A DNA stretch of 64,000 nucleotides from Porticoccaceae bacterium LTM1 (GTDB lineage: Bacteria > Pseudomonadota > Gammaproteobacteria > Pseudomonadales > Porticoccaceae): contig CP127080.1 of the NCBI GenBank assembly GCA_030252795.1, forward strand, positions 942,501 to 1,006,500, given 5' to 3'. The notes under the pieces are model-generated. The model was not told the DNA's origin. It saw only the letters and a list, made by a program, of their open reading frames with translations, and did not search any database. The translations under genes were made by a program, and so were the position numbers. Position 1 is the stretch's first letter; each line of letters opens with the position of its first letter. Positions 51,338-60,729 of this stretch are shown here, one piece after another.

Positions 51338-53242
51338 TTGCGCAAACTCGCTTCGGTCATTTTGGCGCTCCTGGTGTTACTTTCATTTTCGAGTAGTTCC
51401 AGTGCCTTAGAATTTAACGCTTTAAAAATTGATTCAGCTAAACTTGAACAGCTATCCAGGTCATCAACTTGGCATAAGCTAATGCTCTATGAATCGAACT
51501 CCCAATCTCATTACGGAGTTGAAAGCGCAATACACACAGATGATTTCTTTTTGGCGGCGGATGGCCGTCATAATCCTCTCGCAGAATTGCAGGCTACTCT
51601 GAATGCATTGTCTGTAAAAAATATTTCCGAACCTGACTCTCACGCTCAATGTAAATTCAGAGGCCGTTATGTCTGGCTAGATCAGCAATTGGGTTTATCG
51701 AGCCGAGGCATTGAAATGGTTGAATGCCCAAGATACGAATCTTGGTCTTTAGAAGGGAAAACAGAATCTGTAAGTCTGATGTTTGCTACTGGATATCTGG
51801 GCAATCCCGCCTCTTACTATGGCCATGTTCTCCTCAAACTGAATTCTACGCAATCCGGAAAGCCAACCAAGCTGGAAGATGTAACGGTCAATTATGGTGC
51901 GATTGTTCCGGCCGGTGAAGGGCCTTTGCCATATATCTTTAAAGGTCTTTTTGGTGGTTATGACGCTGGCTTCAGCCATATTCAATATTATTTTCACAAT
52001 CATAATTACGGAGAGAATGAACTCCGGGATATGTGGGAATATGAGTTGAACCTGACGCCAAGTGAGCTTGATTTGGTGCTCGGTCATGCCTGGGAAGTTC
52101 TCTTTCAAAAGTATCAGTACTTTTTTGCCAAAAAGAATTGCGCCTATAGGGTGGCAGAAATACTAGAGGTCGTAGATGGAATCATTCTTCGGCCAAACGA
52201 GCTGATGCCCTGGTTTGTCCCACAAGCTTTGATTCAAAGCGTCTCCCGTATTGAGCGTAATGGCGAACCCGTGATTAAGTCGGTTCAATACCATCCGTCT
52301 CGCCAAACACGGTTGTATAAGCGATACAGCAACCTTTCTAGCACTGAAAAAGCAATTGTTGAGTCTGTTGTTAGGAATATTGATGAGCTTGAAGGAGAGG
52401 GGTTTGATTCATTGAATCTGACGGCCAAGTTGAGGGTTTTGGATACCTTGCTGGATTATTTTCAGTTCATTCGCGACGCCGAATTGTTGGCAAAGGATGT
52501 TTCAAATACCTACTACCGACGTGTTCTGGCAAAGCGATATCTGTTGCCACCCGGTGAGGTGGACGTGGATATGGACTCAAATGACTCGCCCCATAAAGGT
52601 CGAAGCCCCAGTTTGGCCGGTGTCGAATTTATCCATAATCAGGTATTTGGAACAGGGATAGGCTTACACATCAGACCAGTTTATTACGATGCTTTGGATG
52701 CGGATTTTGGCCATGTAAACAATGCATCACTCTCAATGGGCGAGATGAGGCTGGCTGTTTTTGATGGACAAGTCCAGTTGCGACAGTTGGAAATATTCAG
52801 TGTAGAAAGTGTCAATGCTGCGGTGACAGGACTGCCAGGTGACGAAGGAAATTCCTGGAAGCTGGGGTTAGGGCTTAGGCAGCAATCGCTGGATTGTGAG
52901 CATTGTTTGGCAACAGTCTTTTGGGGAGATCTTGGTCATACGTTGCAGTTATCTGATCAGGTGCTTATTGGCGGGTATCTGGGTGGCGGTATTCAGGAGA
53001 GTCAGGGCAATAGTGGTAGTCTTTACGCCAAAAGTTCTGTCTTTCTGAATATGAAGTTGGCTGACAGTTTCAGAGTGCGGCTGACTGCAGAATATCTTGA
53101 TCATGTAGATGGTGACCATGAAAGCAGACTTGATATGGGAGCCCATCTTCAGTATCGAATTTCCAGAGACTGGTCGATTCGAGCTTACTACGAAGATCGA
53201 ATCGTAAGAGAAGTGGGAGTATCTTTGAACCTATATTGGTAA
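51338..53242 (+). CDS. DUF4105 (Lnb-like) exported protein
   Basis: 634 residues from TTG 51338; a TTG 15 codons earlier is possible. The signal peptide ends near residue 28 (SSSSSALEF). The middle holds the DUF4105/Lnb domain (about 145-330: ASYYGHVLLKLNS, NYGAIVP, KKNCAYRVAEILE) with the Cys of the papain-like N1pC-type core. The C-terminal 200 residues look like beta strands of an outer-membrane-associated barrel and end VGVSLNLYW. Relatives of the domain include a lipoprotein N-acyltransferase, but this activity cannot be assumed here. It is paired with the DUF3015 gene. Confidence 0.85.
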   Translation: MRKLASVILALLVLLSFSSSSSALEFNALKIDSAKLEQLSRSSTWHKLMLYESNSQSHYGVESAIHTDDFFLAADGRHNPLAELQATLNALSVKNISEPDSHAQCKFRGRYVWLDQQLGLSSRGIEMVECPRYESWSLEGKTESVSLMFATGYLGNPASYYGHVLLKLNSTQSGKPTKLEDVTVNYGAIVPAGEGPLPYIFKGLFGGYDAGFSHIQYYFHNHNYGENELRDMWEYELNLTPSELDLVLGHAWEVLFQKYQYFFAKKNCAYRVAEILEVVDGIILRPNELMPWFVPQALIQSVSRIERNGEPVIKSVQYHPSRQTRLYKRYSNLSSTEKAIVESVVRNIDELEGEGFDSLNLTAKLRVLDTLLDYFQFIRDAELLAKDVSNTYYRRVLAKRYLLPPGEVDVDMDSNDSPHKGRSPSLAGVEFIHNQVFGTGIGLHIRPVYYDALDADFGHVNNASLSMGEMRLAVFDGQVQLRQLEIFSVESVNAAVTGLPGDEGNSWKLGLGLRQQSLDCEHCLATVFWGDLGHTLQLSDQVLIGGYLGGGIQESQGNSGSLYAKSSVFLNMKLADSFRVRLTAEYLDHVDGDHESRLDMGAHLQYRISRDWSIRAYYEDRIVREVGVSLNLYW

Positions 53243-53257
53243 TGAAGCCGGCTAATA

Positions 53258-53324
53258 GAAGGCGATTGTTACTCCGTTCCAGTGGAAGAGTTACTCGGCG
53301 ACGTTGGTGGTTTGTCTGGAGTGA
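53258..53324 (+). pseudogene. Diverged copy of the 3' end of cheX
   Basis: The 67 bases match 50557-50623 with about eight differences, same strand and same frame to the final TGA. Conceptual end: KAIVTPFQWKSYSATLVVCL, against KAFVIPFQWQSYSATLVVCL in the intact gene. Two of the differences are silent. It has no start or upstream part, so it is a remnant; it brackets the DUF3015-DUF4105 pair. Confidence 0.85.
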
Positions 53325-53352
53325 AATCCTTCAGAAGGATTGATTGGAAAAT

Positions 53353-53377
53353 AAAAAAGGCGCCAACGGCGCCTTTT
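53353..53377. terminator. Bidirectional rho-independent terminator
   Basis: aaaaaaggcgccaacggcgcctttt between the cheX remnant and the convergent lipoprotein gene. Confidence 0.9.
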
Positions 53378-53419
53378 TAATCTGCACTAAGTCATATTGA
53401 CCGGTCAACAGTCGCAGAT

Positions 53420-53914
53420 TTAGTTAATCGCTTGAAGCTGTTCGCGATCAGCGGTTGAAAGTTGGTCAACGGTGATAATTTTCAAGCTTACGGCATCGCC
53501 ATTAGCTTGTGCATTATCGGTCAAAGTGGTTGTAACCGTATTTGGCAGTTTGTACATTGCGCCGGTAGCAGGGTCTACGATGAGCATGCCGATTAAACCG
53601 CCAATCAGTAAGTTACCGAAATACCAGCCATCAATCCCAGCCTTTAGTCGCGCAGTTTGTTTGCCGTACCCTTCTTTGTTGTAAGTGATTGTGTAATCCT
53701 CTCCAGAGAAGAATCCAGCACCACTTTCCAGTATTACCGTATTTGGAGTGGTACCACTGTGTACAGTTCGGCCACTTTTATCGGTAATGGTAAATTGTGC
53801 ACCAGAGGGATTGCTAGAGATTGCTACAGGGTATGAGGAGTCGCTGACGATGCTAGCGCAACCAGTAGAAGCAAGTGCAGCAGCTATTGCAAGAGTGAGG
53901 GAAATCTTTTTCAT
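53420..53914 (-). CDS. Small lipoprotein with PEGA-like domain
   Basis: 164 residues from ATG 53914, which has a ribosome site (aagga). Lipobox ASTGC at residues 15-19 (Cys19 is acylated). The body begins YPVAISSNPSGAQFTITDKSG, a PEGA-type beta repeat, and has a hydrophobic Gly-rich segment (WYFGNLLIGGLIGMLIVDPATGAMYKLP) typical of a group of uncharacterised proteobacterial lipoproteins. The function is unknown. It is a single gene. Confidence 0.82.
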   Translation of the reverse strand: MKKISLTLAIAAALASTGCASIVSDSSYPVAISSNPSGAQFTITDKSGRTVHSGTTPNTVILESGAGFFSGEDYTITYNKEGYGKQTARLKAGIDGWYFGNLLIGGLIGMLIVDPATGAMYKLPNTVTTTLTDNAQANGDAVSLKIITVDQLSTADREQLQAIN

Positions 53915-54055
53915 TTTAATCCTTAGGTCCATTTCATTTTATGAATAACTCCTACCATTTCCCATCCGTCGGGAAAATGATCGCGGGATTAAATATCTGC
54001 AAAGAGGGGATGTCAAGTGACACTGAAGATGGTGTCTCAGGATGACATTGATGGT

Positions 54056-54361
54056 TTACTTACCAAGTCCGGAAAAATACTCAGCCAGATTCTCAATATC
54101 CTCATCACTCAAGGGCTTGGCCATTGGTGTCATTAAGGGGTCATTGCGTTTGCCGTCGCGAAAATCTTTCATTGCTTTGATCAGGTAGCCTTTTTGCTGG
54201 CCAGCCAGGTTTGGCCACATGGTGTTATTGCTTTTCCCTTCCGGGCCGTGGCATGCAGTACAGACGACGGCTTTGGTTTTACCTGCTTTGGCGTCTCCTG
54301 CCTGAATGGCTGGGGCTGCAATCAATAGGCTTACGGTGGTGATTAGAGTGATCTTCTTCAT
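54056..54361 (-). CDS. Small periplasmic cytochrome c
   Basis: 101 residues. Signal peptide (about 1-21, ending AIQA), one heme site CTACHG, and distal Met ligand candidates in DPLMTPMAKPLSDEDI. Class I cytochrome c like c-553 or c4/c5 single domains, an electron carrier. The ATG at 54361 with aaggag upstream was preferred over a start seven codons earlier. It diverges from ung. Confidence 0.92.
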   Translation of the reverse strand: MKKITLITTVSLLIAAPAIQAGDAKAGKTKAVVCTACHGPEGKSNNTMWPNLAGQQKGYLIKAMKDFRDGKRNDPLMTPMAKPLSDEDIENLAEYFSGLGK

Positions 54362-54497
54362 GTTGTTCTCCTTGCTAGCCATTACAGCCAGTATGGCCTT
54401 ATTTGGTGTTGATGTGAATCAACTTCAGGATAGTTTGGCAATCCTGGGTTTTCCGTTAGGATGTGCGCTTTATTGATCGGTACAAGGGGATTTTGGC

Positions 54498-55187
54498 ATG
54501 GCCAATACCATTCAGCTGCATGAGTCATGGCTCAATGTGCTTGGCGTTGAGTTTGAACAACCTTACATGACGTCGCTGAAATCTTTTCTGAAACAGGAGA
54601 AATCGGCCGGCAAGGTGATTTACCCGGCCGGGGATCAGTGGTTTGCGGCATTCAATACCACCCCTTTTGACAAAGTTAAGGTGGTGATTCTGGGGCAGGA
54701 CCCTTACCACGGTCCGAATCAGGCACATGGTCTCTGTTTTTCGGTCTTGCCTGGTGTTCAGGTGCCACCGTCATTGGTAAATATCTACAAGGAGATCGAG
54801 CAGGACCTGGGTATAGTGCCGCCAGCTCATGGTTGCCTGACTCATTGGGCGGAGCAGGGGGTATTGCTGCTTAATGCAACTTTGACAGTTGAGCAGGGCA
54901 ATGCCGGTGCGCACCAGGGTAAGGGCTGGGAGCAGTTTACCGATCAGGCGATTACTGCTTTGAACGAGCAGCGTGAAGGCTTGGTGTTTTTGTTGTGGGG
55001 CAGTTATGCGCAACGCAAAGGCGCACTGATTGATCGCAATAAGCACTTTGTGTTGACCGCGCCCCATCCTTCGCCACTTTCAGCGTATCGTGGATTTTTT
55101 GGGTGTCGACATTTTTCCAGGGTGAATGAGTATTTACAGTCCCAAGGGCAGCAGCCGATAGATTGGTCCCTACCGGCTCAGCCATAA
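54498..55187 (+). CDS. ung: Uracil-DNA glycosylase
   Basis: 229 residues, family 1 UDG. Catalytic loop [18 protein letters not shown] with the activating Asp68, and the DNA-intercalating loop [15 protein letters not shown] with the catalytic His. Normal length. It removes uracil from DNA in base-excision repair. Single gene, convergent with a membrane-protein gene 9 bases downstream. Confidence 0.98.
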   Translation: MANTIQLHESWLNVLGVEFEQPYMTSLKSFLKQEKSAGKVIYPAGDQWFAAFNTTPFDKVKVVILGQDPYHGPNQAHGLCFSVLPGVQVPPSLVNIYKEIEQDLGIVPPAHGCLTHWAEQGVLLLNATLTVEQGNAGAHQGKGWEQFTDQAITALNEQREGLVFLLWGSYAQRKGALIDRNKHFVLTAPHPSPLSAYRGFFGCRHFSRVNEYLQSQGQQPIDWSLPAQP

Positions 55188-55196
55188 GCGGTCTGG

Positions 55197-55619
55197 TCAA
55201 TCTACTTTCAGTGGGGGGTGTTTGGCTTTGGCGCGTAGCCAGTTCAGGCTTTTAAGTACTTTGGGGTAAGAGACCAGTTTTCTTTCCAGTCGATATTTTC
55301 CAGGGTAATCCATCATCAGTAAGCCCATCGCCAGGGTCAGTAGACCCTGGCCCGGCAGAAAAAGCATTAGAAAACCGCCGCACAGCAAAATGGCACCCAG
55401 CAGGTTTTTGCCTGCCAGCAGGATTGAGCGTATTGCCGGATGCAGATTACTCCAATGTGAGGGGTGGCGTTTGGAATATAAGAAGTAGTCCTCAGGAATG
55501 CGCGATACCAGCCAAGGCAAAGTGATCAGGCTGATGATAAAGGTGAAAAGCGACAGAACGCCCAGCCATGTCAGTATGGACTGATGGGCGTTGAACCATT
55601 GTTCGATGGTTTCGATCAT
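55197..55619 (-). CDS. PGPGW-type transmembrane protein
   Basis: 140 residues, three predicted membrane helices (about 17-37, 66-84 and 86-101). The segment LFLPGQGLLTLAMGLLMMDYPGKY corresponds to the PGPGW motif region of this uncharacterised family. It is downstream of ygfZ on the same strand (11-base gap), so probably cotranscribed. Confidence 0.78.
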   Translation of the reverse strand: MIETIEQWFNAHQSILTWLGVLSLFTFIISLITLPWLVSRIPEDYFLYSKRHPSHWSNLHPAIRSILLAGKNLLGAILLCGGFLMLFLPGQGLLTLAMGLLMMDYPGKYRLERKLVSYPKVLKSLNWLRAKAKHPPLKVD

Positions 55620-55630
55620 GTGCTGCTCGA

Positions 55631-56635
55631 TTACTGCTCCAGCTGGTAGGGCAGTGACAATACGGTCACTGTCGACAATGGACCGGAGTTGCTGCCGGAT
55701 TCACCAAATACGTGTAAAGCATCGGCTTGCGCGGCAGCTTCTGTCAATACTGCCAGCAGCTCGATTTGGTTTTCATCGGCTTGTTGGGCGTTAACTACAG
55801 TGCCTATTGACTGGGTTTGGTTGGGCAGGTAAATGGCATTGCCGATAGTCGGGATTGTGTTTCCGGCTATGGACAGGCGATACATGCGTTTTTTCAATTT
55901 GCCCAGATACTTCATTCTTGCCACCACTTCCTGGCCGCTGTAGCAGCCTTTTTTGAAGCTGATGGCGTCCAGTGCTTGCAGGTTAATCATCTGCGGAACA
56001 AAGCTGTCGATGGTTGCTGTGCTGATTTTGGGCAATCCAGCGCGAATATCCATTAACTCCCAGAGGGGGAGTCCGGCAGTAGTTGCCTTGTTTTCCATTT
56101 CTTCCCAGAAGCTTTGCGCTTCATCATTGTCGATCAGCAGCAGTTGGCGGCCATCAGGGAGTGGAATATTTTTGTATGGGGCAGACAGTTCTGGCAACTG
56201 GCCCGCGACTTCTCCCGACAAGCCAAGTATTTTGATTTCCTCATTAACCCTGATTTCTGTTTTGAAAAACGGCGCAAACTTACCCAGGCTTTGCAGTAGT
56301 GTCTCAACCTGATCCTTGCGAGTAATCAATGCAATGGTGTCTTCTGTCCATTGGGCAATATGGAACAGGGCGATTACTCTTCCCTTTGGGGTGCAGTGGG
56401 CGCCAAACAAACTGTTCTCTGCGTTGAGTGTCTTTATGTCGCAGGTTACCTGCCCCTGAAGCAACTGACTGCCATTACCACCGGTCAAGGTGATGACGGC
56501 GTGATCTTCAAGGGCAAACAGTAGACTGTTTTCCTGTAGGGAAGAGTAATCTGCAGCGTTTTCACCAAAACTGACAACAAGGCCATCCTTGAATTGTGCG
56601 TTGCGGGATTCCAGAAATTGTTGCCAGTTACTCAT
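55631..56635 (-). CDS. ygfZ: Folate-binding tRNA-modifying protein YgfZ
   Basis: 334 residues. GcvT-like fold with the YgfZ signature KKGCYSGQEVVARM near residues 220-235, including the reactive Cys. YgfZ helps iron-sulfur enzymes such as MiaB using tetrahydrofolate. The ATG at 56635 was taken over a TTG three codons upstream. It diverges from sdhE, as in E. coli. Confidence 0.93.
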   Translation of the reverse strand: MSNWQQFLESRNAQFKDGLVVSFGENAADYSSLQENSLLFALEDHAVITLTGGNGSQLLQGQVTCDIKTLNAENSLFGAHCTPKGRVIALFHIAQWTEDTIALITRKDQVETLLQSLGKFAPFFKTEIRVNEEIKILGLSGEVAGQLPELSAPYKNIPLPDGRQLLLIDNDEAQSFWEEMENKATTAGLPLWELMDIRAGLPKISTATIDSFVPQMINLQALDAISFKKGCYSGQEVVARMKYLGKLKKRMYRLSIAGNTIPTIGNAIYLPNQTQSIGTVVNAQQADENQIELLAVLTEAAAQADALHVFGESGSNSGPLSTVTVLSLPYQLEQ

Positions 56636-56733
56636 AGGGATCAAATATCAATTGGTTGCAGAGAGGAGGGCTATCTTACCAGTCTTCCACTATAATGCCT
56701 CTCTTCGTTTTACGATTAAGAGATTGTAGTGCT

Positions 56734-56982
56734 ATGGATAAAAACCGTCTGTTTTGGGGCAGTCGCCGGGGAATGCTGGAACTGGATCTGATCCTGCTGC
56801 CATTTGTAGAGAAAATTTACCCCACTCTCGAGCAGGACGACAAAGAGCGCTACCACCAGCTACTGGAAGAACAGGATCAGGACCTGTTTGCGTGGTTTAT
56901 GAATCGCTCGAACCCGGAAGATGCGGATTTGCAGCGCATTGTTACCATCATTCGCGATACTCGCAGTCAGGTTCGTGACTGA
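56734..56982 (+). CDS. sdhE: FAD assembly factor SdhE (YgfY)
   Basis: 82 residues, with the RGxxE-type motif SRRGMLELDLILLPF that binds the flavoprotein subunit of succinate dehydrogenase and fumarate reductase during FAD attachment. The ATG at 56734 is used; the longer in-frame start is not family-like. Its end overlaps ygfX by 8 bases. Confidence 0.95.
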   Translation: MDKNRLFWGSRRGMLELDLILLPFVEKIYPTLEQDDKERYHQLLEEQDQDLFAWFMNRSNPEDADLQRIVTIIRDTRSQVRD

Positions 56983-57388
56983 TTCAGTCGAGCGGTTTGA
57001 AATATCGTCATCCAGATGGCTGTCGCGCTATCTGCTGATTAGCCATTTGTTGGTATTGCTGTGTTGCTGGATGCTGCCCTTAGAAGTTGCTTTGCAATGG
57101 CTGGCAACCGGAGTGGTGATAGCCAGTGCCATCTGGTACTGGTATTCAGTCCGCAAAAACGAATTCCACGGCATTCAGGTCAGCAATCAAGGCTGGCAGC
57201 TGCTCGCAAGAGGGGAGCAGGTCAGGGCTGAATTGCTTCAGCCCTGTTATGTGAGTCGTTATTTAATGATTTTGAACTGGCGACTGCCCAACAGGCGCAG
57301 CTACCGCCAACTGATATTCTCAAATAGTGTTACGTCTGATCACTATCGGCGGTTGCGTTGCCGCTTGCGTGAATATCTCACCCGTTAG
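56975..57388 (+). CDS. ygfX: YgfX (CptA-like) membrane protein
   Basis: 137 residues, starting at GTG 56975 inside sdhE. Two N-terminal membrane helices (about 16-34 and 39-56) are followed by a soluble domain (GIQVSNQGWQLLARGEQVRAE, WRLPNRRSYRQLIFSNSV). Same position and layout as E. coli ygfX, once described as the toxin of an sdhE/ygfX pair that affects FtsZ and MreB; that role is disputed. The assignment rests on synteny plus topology. Confidence 0.83.
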   Translation: MTDSVERFEISSSRWLSRYLLISHLLVLLCCWMLPLEVALQWLATGVVIASAIWYWYSVRKNEFHGIQVSNQGWQLLARGEQVRAELLQPCYVSRYLMILNWRLPNRRSYRQLIFSNSVTSDHYRRLRCRLREYLTR

Positions 57389-57408
57389 ACAGAGTCCTAG
57401 AATACCAG

Positions 57409-59034
57409 TTACACAGCTGGGTTCTGGCTGACGATAATATCCTGGCCGGCAAAATTGTCTGGCACCATAATGGTGTCCTTCGCGACATTGGAGGTTTCCG
57501 GGTAGTCCAGTGTGTAATGCAGGCCGCGACTTTCACGACGTTGCATTGCTGAGCGGATAATCAGTTCTGCCACCATGGTCAGGTTGCGTACTTCCAGCAA
57601 GTTTTTGCTGATCTTGTAGTTGGTGTAGTACTCGTGGATTTCCCTTTGCAGTACTTTAATGCGGTGCTGGGCGCGCTCCAGACGCTTGCGGGTGCGGACA
57701 ATTCCCACATAGTCCCACATAAACCGCCTCAGTTCGTCCCAATTGTGGGAAAGCACCACGTCCTCGTCGGAGGAGGTGACCTGCGATTCGTCCCAATCCC
57801 TGGCTTCACCGAGATCGGCAATTTTGTCAAAAATGGTGTCGATATGTTGTGCGGCACTGCGCGCGTATACAACGCATTCAAGCAGTGAATTACTGGCCAG
57901 GCGATTGGCGCCGTGCAGGCCGGTGAATGAGGTTTCGCCAATGGCGTAGAGGTTCTGCAAGTCAGTGCGACCATGCTGATCTACTATCACGCCGCCACAG
58001 GTGTAGTGAGCAGCGGGCACCACAGGGATCGGTTCTTTGGTGATATCAATTCCGTACTGAAGGCACTTGGCATGAACAGTAGGGAAGTGCGATTCAATGA
58101 ACTCAGCCGGCTTGTGGGTGATATCAAGATACAGGCAATCGCAACCCAGCCGCTTCATTTCGTGGTCGATAGCGCGAGCCACGATGTCGCGGGGAGCGAG
58201 TTCAGCGTCGGGGTGAAAGCGATGCATAAAACGATCGCCATTGGGCAGTTTCAAATAGGCGCCTTCACCGCGCAACGCCTCGGTAATCAGAAAAGTACCC
58301 GCTTTCGGGTGATAGAGGCAGGTCGGGTGGAACTGGTTGAATTCCATATTGGCCACCCGGCAACCTTTGCGCCAGGCGACTGCAATACCGTCGCCACTGG
58401 CTCCACCGGGATTACTGGTATAGAGGTATGCCTTGCTGGCACCGCCGGTAGCCAGAATGACGGTTTTGGCCTGTATCAATTTGGCGTGGTCGGTATCAGC
58501 ATCGAGTACATAAGCGCCGGTGCATCGAACCTTGCGGGAATTGGGGTCTGCTTCGGTAATCAGGTCGATCACTGCGTGATGTTCAAACAGGCTAATGTTG
58601 CCGTGATTGAGTGCTTTGTCGACCAGTGTATTTGAGATCGACAAGCCCGTAGCATCGGCACTGTGCAGGATGCGGCGGTGACTATGTCCGCCTTCTTTGG
58701 TGAGGTGGTAATTGCCATTGGCCTTGGTGAAGTCGACGCCCTGATCAATGAGCCATTGAACGGCTGCGGTGCCGTTCTCTACGGTAAACTGCACCGCGTC
58801 GGAGTGACATAGCCCGGCACCTGCAACCAATGTATCTTTGACATGTGACTCAACACTGTCTTCACTGTCGAAAACCGCAGCGATGCCTCCTTGCGCATAC
58901 AGGGTGGAGCCGCTTTTCAGTTCGCCTTTACTGATCAGGCCGACTCGATATTTGTCTGCCAGGTGCAGTGCTGCGGTAAGGCCGGCAGCGCCGCTGCCCA
59001 CGACCAGTACATCAAAATAGTGTTGTTCAGTCAT
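57409..59034 (-). CDS. nadB: L-aspartate oxidase
   Basis: 541 residues. FAD-binding [19 protein letters not shown] at the N-terminus, [15 protein letters not shown]-type active region ([18 protein letters not shown]), EFNQFHPT, and [17 protein letters not shown], all diagnostic of NadB in the succinate dehydrogenase/fumarate reductase flavoprotein family. It makes iminoaspartate for NAD synthesis. It diverges from rpoE, the usual arrangement. Confidence 0.97.
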   Translation of the reverse strand: MTEQHYFDVLVVGSGAAGLTAALHLADKYRVGLISKGELKSGSTLYAQGGIAAVFDSEDSVESHVKDTLVAGAGLCHSDAVQFTVENGTAAVQWLIDQGVDFTKANGNYHLTKEGGHSHRRILHSADATGLSISNTLVDKALNHGNISLFEHHAVIDLITEADPNSRKVRCTGAYVLDADTDHAKLIQAKTVILATGGASKAYLYTSNPGGASGDGIAVAWRKGCRVANMEFNQFHPTCLYHPKAGTFLITEALRGEGAYLKLPNGDRFMHRFHPDAELAPRDIVARAIDHEMKRLGCDCLYLDITHKPAEFIESHFPTVHAKCLQYGIDITKEPIPVVPAAHYTCGGVIVDQHGRTDLQNLYAIGETSFTGLHGANRLASNSLLECVVYARSAAQHIDTIFDKIADLGEARDWDESQVTSSDEDVVLSHNWDELRRFMWDYVGIVRTRKRLERAQHRIKVLQREIHEYYTNYKISKNLLEVRNLTMVAELIIRSAMQRRESRGLHYTLDYPETSNVAKDTIMVPDNFAGQDIIVSQNPAV

Positions 59035-59263
59035 TTAGTGGCTATGTCTTTCGTTATGTTGCTGTCGATGCCCGACTTTCTATACAAAAAGGGCGAGCAT
59101 GATAGTATAGCGGGCGATGTGTGCCTACTTGCAAGTAGCTGTCATACTTGAACTATTTACACTCATCAAAGTATATGGCGTGTTTTTTTGCATTTAAGAC
59201 CGGGGCCGATTGAAATAGTCTGGTCAGGCCTTTGTAACTTTCTGGACGGGAGAAAGGTAGATA

Positions 59264-59854
59264 ATGGGAGCCAAATCGGCGCAGCAATCTGATCAGCAGC
59301 TGGTCAGTCGCGTTCAGAAAGGTGATAAGCGAGCTTTCGATCTACTGGTATTAAAGTATCAGTACAAGGTGCACGCCATTGTCGCGCGATACATCAATGA
59401 CTTTGAAGAAGTGAACGATGTCGTGCAGGAGGCTTTTATCAAGGCCTATCGTGCATTGAAGAATTTTCGTGGCGACAGCCAGTTTTATACCTGGTTGTAT
59501 CGTATTGCGGTCAATACTGCCAAAAACTATCTGGTAGCTCGAAACCGCCGTCCGCCAGCAACCGATGTCGATGTTGGCGACGCCGAGTTTTACGATGGCA
59601 GTGATGGATTGAAAGATATCGATTCGCCTGAGGAGCAGTTATCAAGGGATGAGTTGGAGGTGGTCGTTGATGAGGCCATTCGACAGTTGCCCGAAGATCT
59701 TCGCACTGCGGTGACATTGCGTGAATTTGAAGGTCTCAGTTATGAAGATATTGCGAATGTGATGGACTGCCCTGTAGGTACCGTTCGCTCCAGAATATTT
59801 CGTGCTCGTGAGGCGATTGACCTTCAGGTAAGAGCATTGATGGAGGGGAAATAG
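59264..59854 (+). CDS. rpoE: Extracytoplasmic stress sigma factor RpoE/AlgU
   Basis: 196 residues. Region 2 (about 25-95: YINDFEEVNDVVQEAFIKAYRAL, FYTWLYRIAVNTAKNYLVAR) and region 4 (about 135-185: LPEDLRTAVTLREFEGLSYEDI, CPVGTVRSRIFRAREAI). Controls envelope-stress genes, usually including its own operon. First gene of rpoE-rseA-rseB-rseC-mucD. A ribosome site gggagaaagg precedes the start. I did not find an unambiguous sigma-E promoter in the upstream gap. Confidence 0.97.
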   Translation: MGAKSAQQSDQQLVSRVQKGDKRAFDLLVLKYQYKVHAIVARYINDFEEVNDVVQEAFIKAYRALKNFRGDSQFYTWLYRIAVNTAKNYLVARNRRPPATDVDVGDAEFYDGSDGLKDIDSPEEQLSRDELEVVVDEAIRQLPEDLRTAVTLREFEGLSYEDIANVMDCPVGTVRSRIFRAREAIDLQVRALMEGK

Positions 59855-60078
59855 CTTGCGACACGGAATTGCTTTATTGAAGAGGGTTCAGTGAGGAACC
59901 AATTTGATTAAGCCCGGTCTGATCAGCTATCAATACCAAAGGGTCTGTGAATGTGCCTGGATGGGCAGCTGCACTGCGAGGTCAGGGAAGAGTCGTTGAT
60001 AGCATTATTGAATTTACAGTTTTTATTAGTTACTCAAATTCACTCGACTGGAGTGGACTTGGATAGAGGAAATAAATA

Positions 60079-60708
60079 ATGAGTGACAATTCTCACCTTA
60101 AAGAGTCGCTGTCGGCCCTGATGGATGACTCTGTGGATGAACTGGAGCTGCACAGAACCCTTCGTGCTGCCTCAGAAGATCCGCAGCTGCGCGAGTCCTG
60201 GCGGCGATACCAGATTGCCCGCTCGGCGATGCGACGGGAACTGCCAGCTGTCACGGTGGACTTGTCCAGTGCCATCTCTGAAGCTATTGGGAATGAAGCC
60301 AGCCATAGCAGTGCCATATCACGGGCGCTAAAGCCTCTGGGTCGTATTGCCATTGCTGCGTCTGTAACAATTGCAGCGGTGCTTGGTGTTCAGCAGTTTC
60401 AACAATCACCAGAGCAGGCTATTGAAGCGCAACTTGCAACTGCCGAGCCGGAAGTTGTGGCGCCACCTCTGGTTTCGCCACTTATTCAAACTCGAGCGGT
60501 GAGTACCAGCAATCCTTCAAATTATTCCAGAGAACCACGTTCTTTGGTTCTGGAAGGTGCTCCTGTTATGGATCAGGTAACTCAACAGCAAATCCAGGCC
60601 TATTTTGATGAGCTGATGAGGCGTCATGTTGAGCGTGCTGCCCTAGGTACCCACCAGAGCCTTTTGCCTTACGCCCGACTACCGCAACAATCAGAAGACA
60701 CCCAATAA
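60079..60708 (+). CDS. rseA: Anti-sigma factor RseA/MucA
   Basis: 209 residues. Cytoplasmic RseA N-domain (about 1-60: LKESLSALMDDSVDELEL, ESWRRYQIARSAMRRELP) that clamps sigma-E, a membrane helix at about 94-110 (IAIAASVTIAAVLGV), and a periplasmic tail that would be cut by a DegS-like protease. A 224-bp gap with no gene separates it from rpoE. Confidence 0.94.
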   Translation: MSDNSHLKESLSALMDDSVDELELHRTLRAASEDPQLRESWRRYQIARSAMRRELPAVTVDLSSAISEAIGNEASHSSAISRALKPLGRIAIAASVTIAAVLGVQQFQQSPEQAIEAQLATAEPEVVAPPLVSPLIQTRAVSTSNPSNYSREPRSLVLEGAPVMDQVTQQQIQAYFDELMRRHVERAALGTHQSLLPYARLPQQSEDTQ

Positions 60709-60729
60709 TTTCAGGTGCATAGCGACCCA

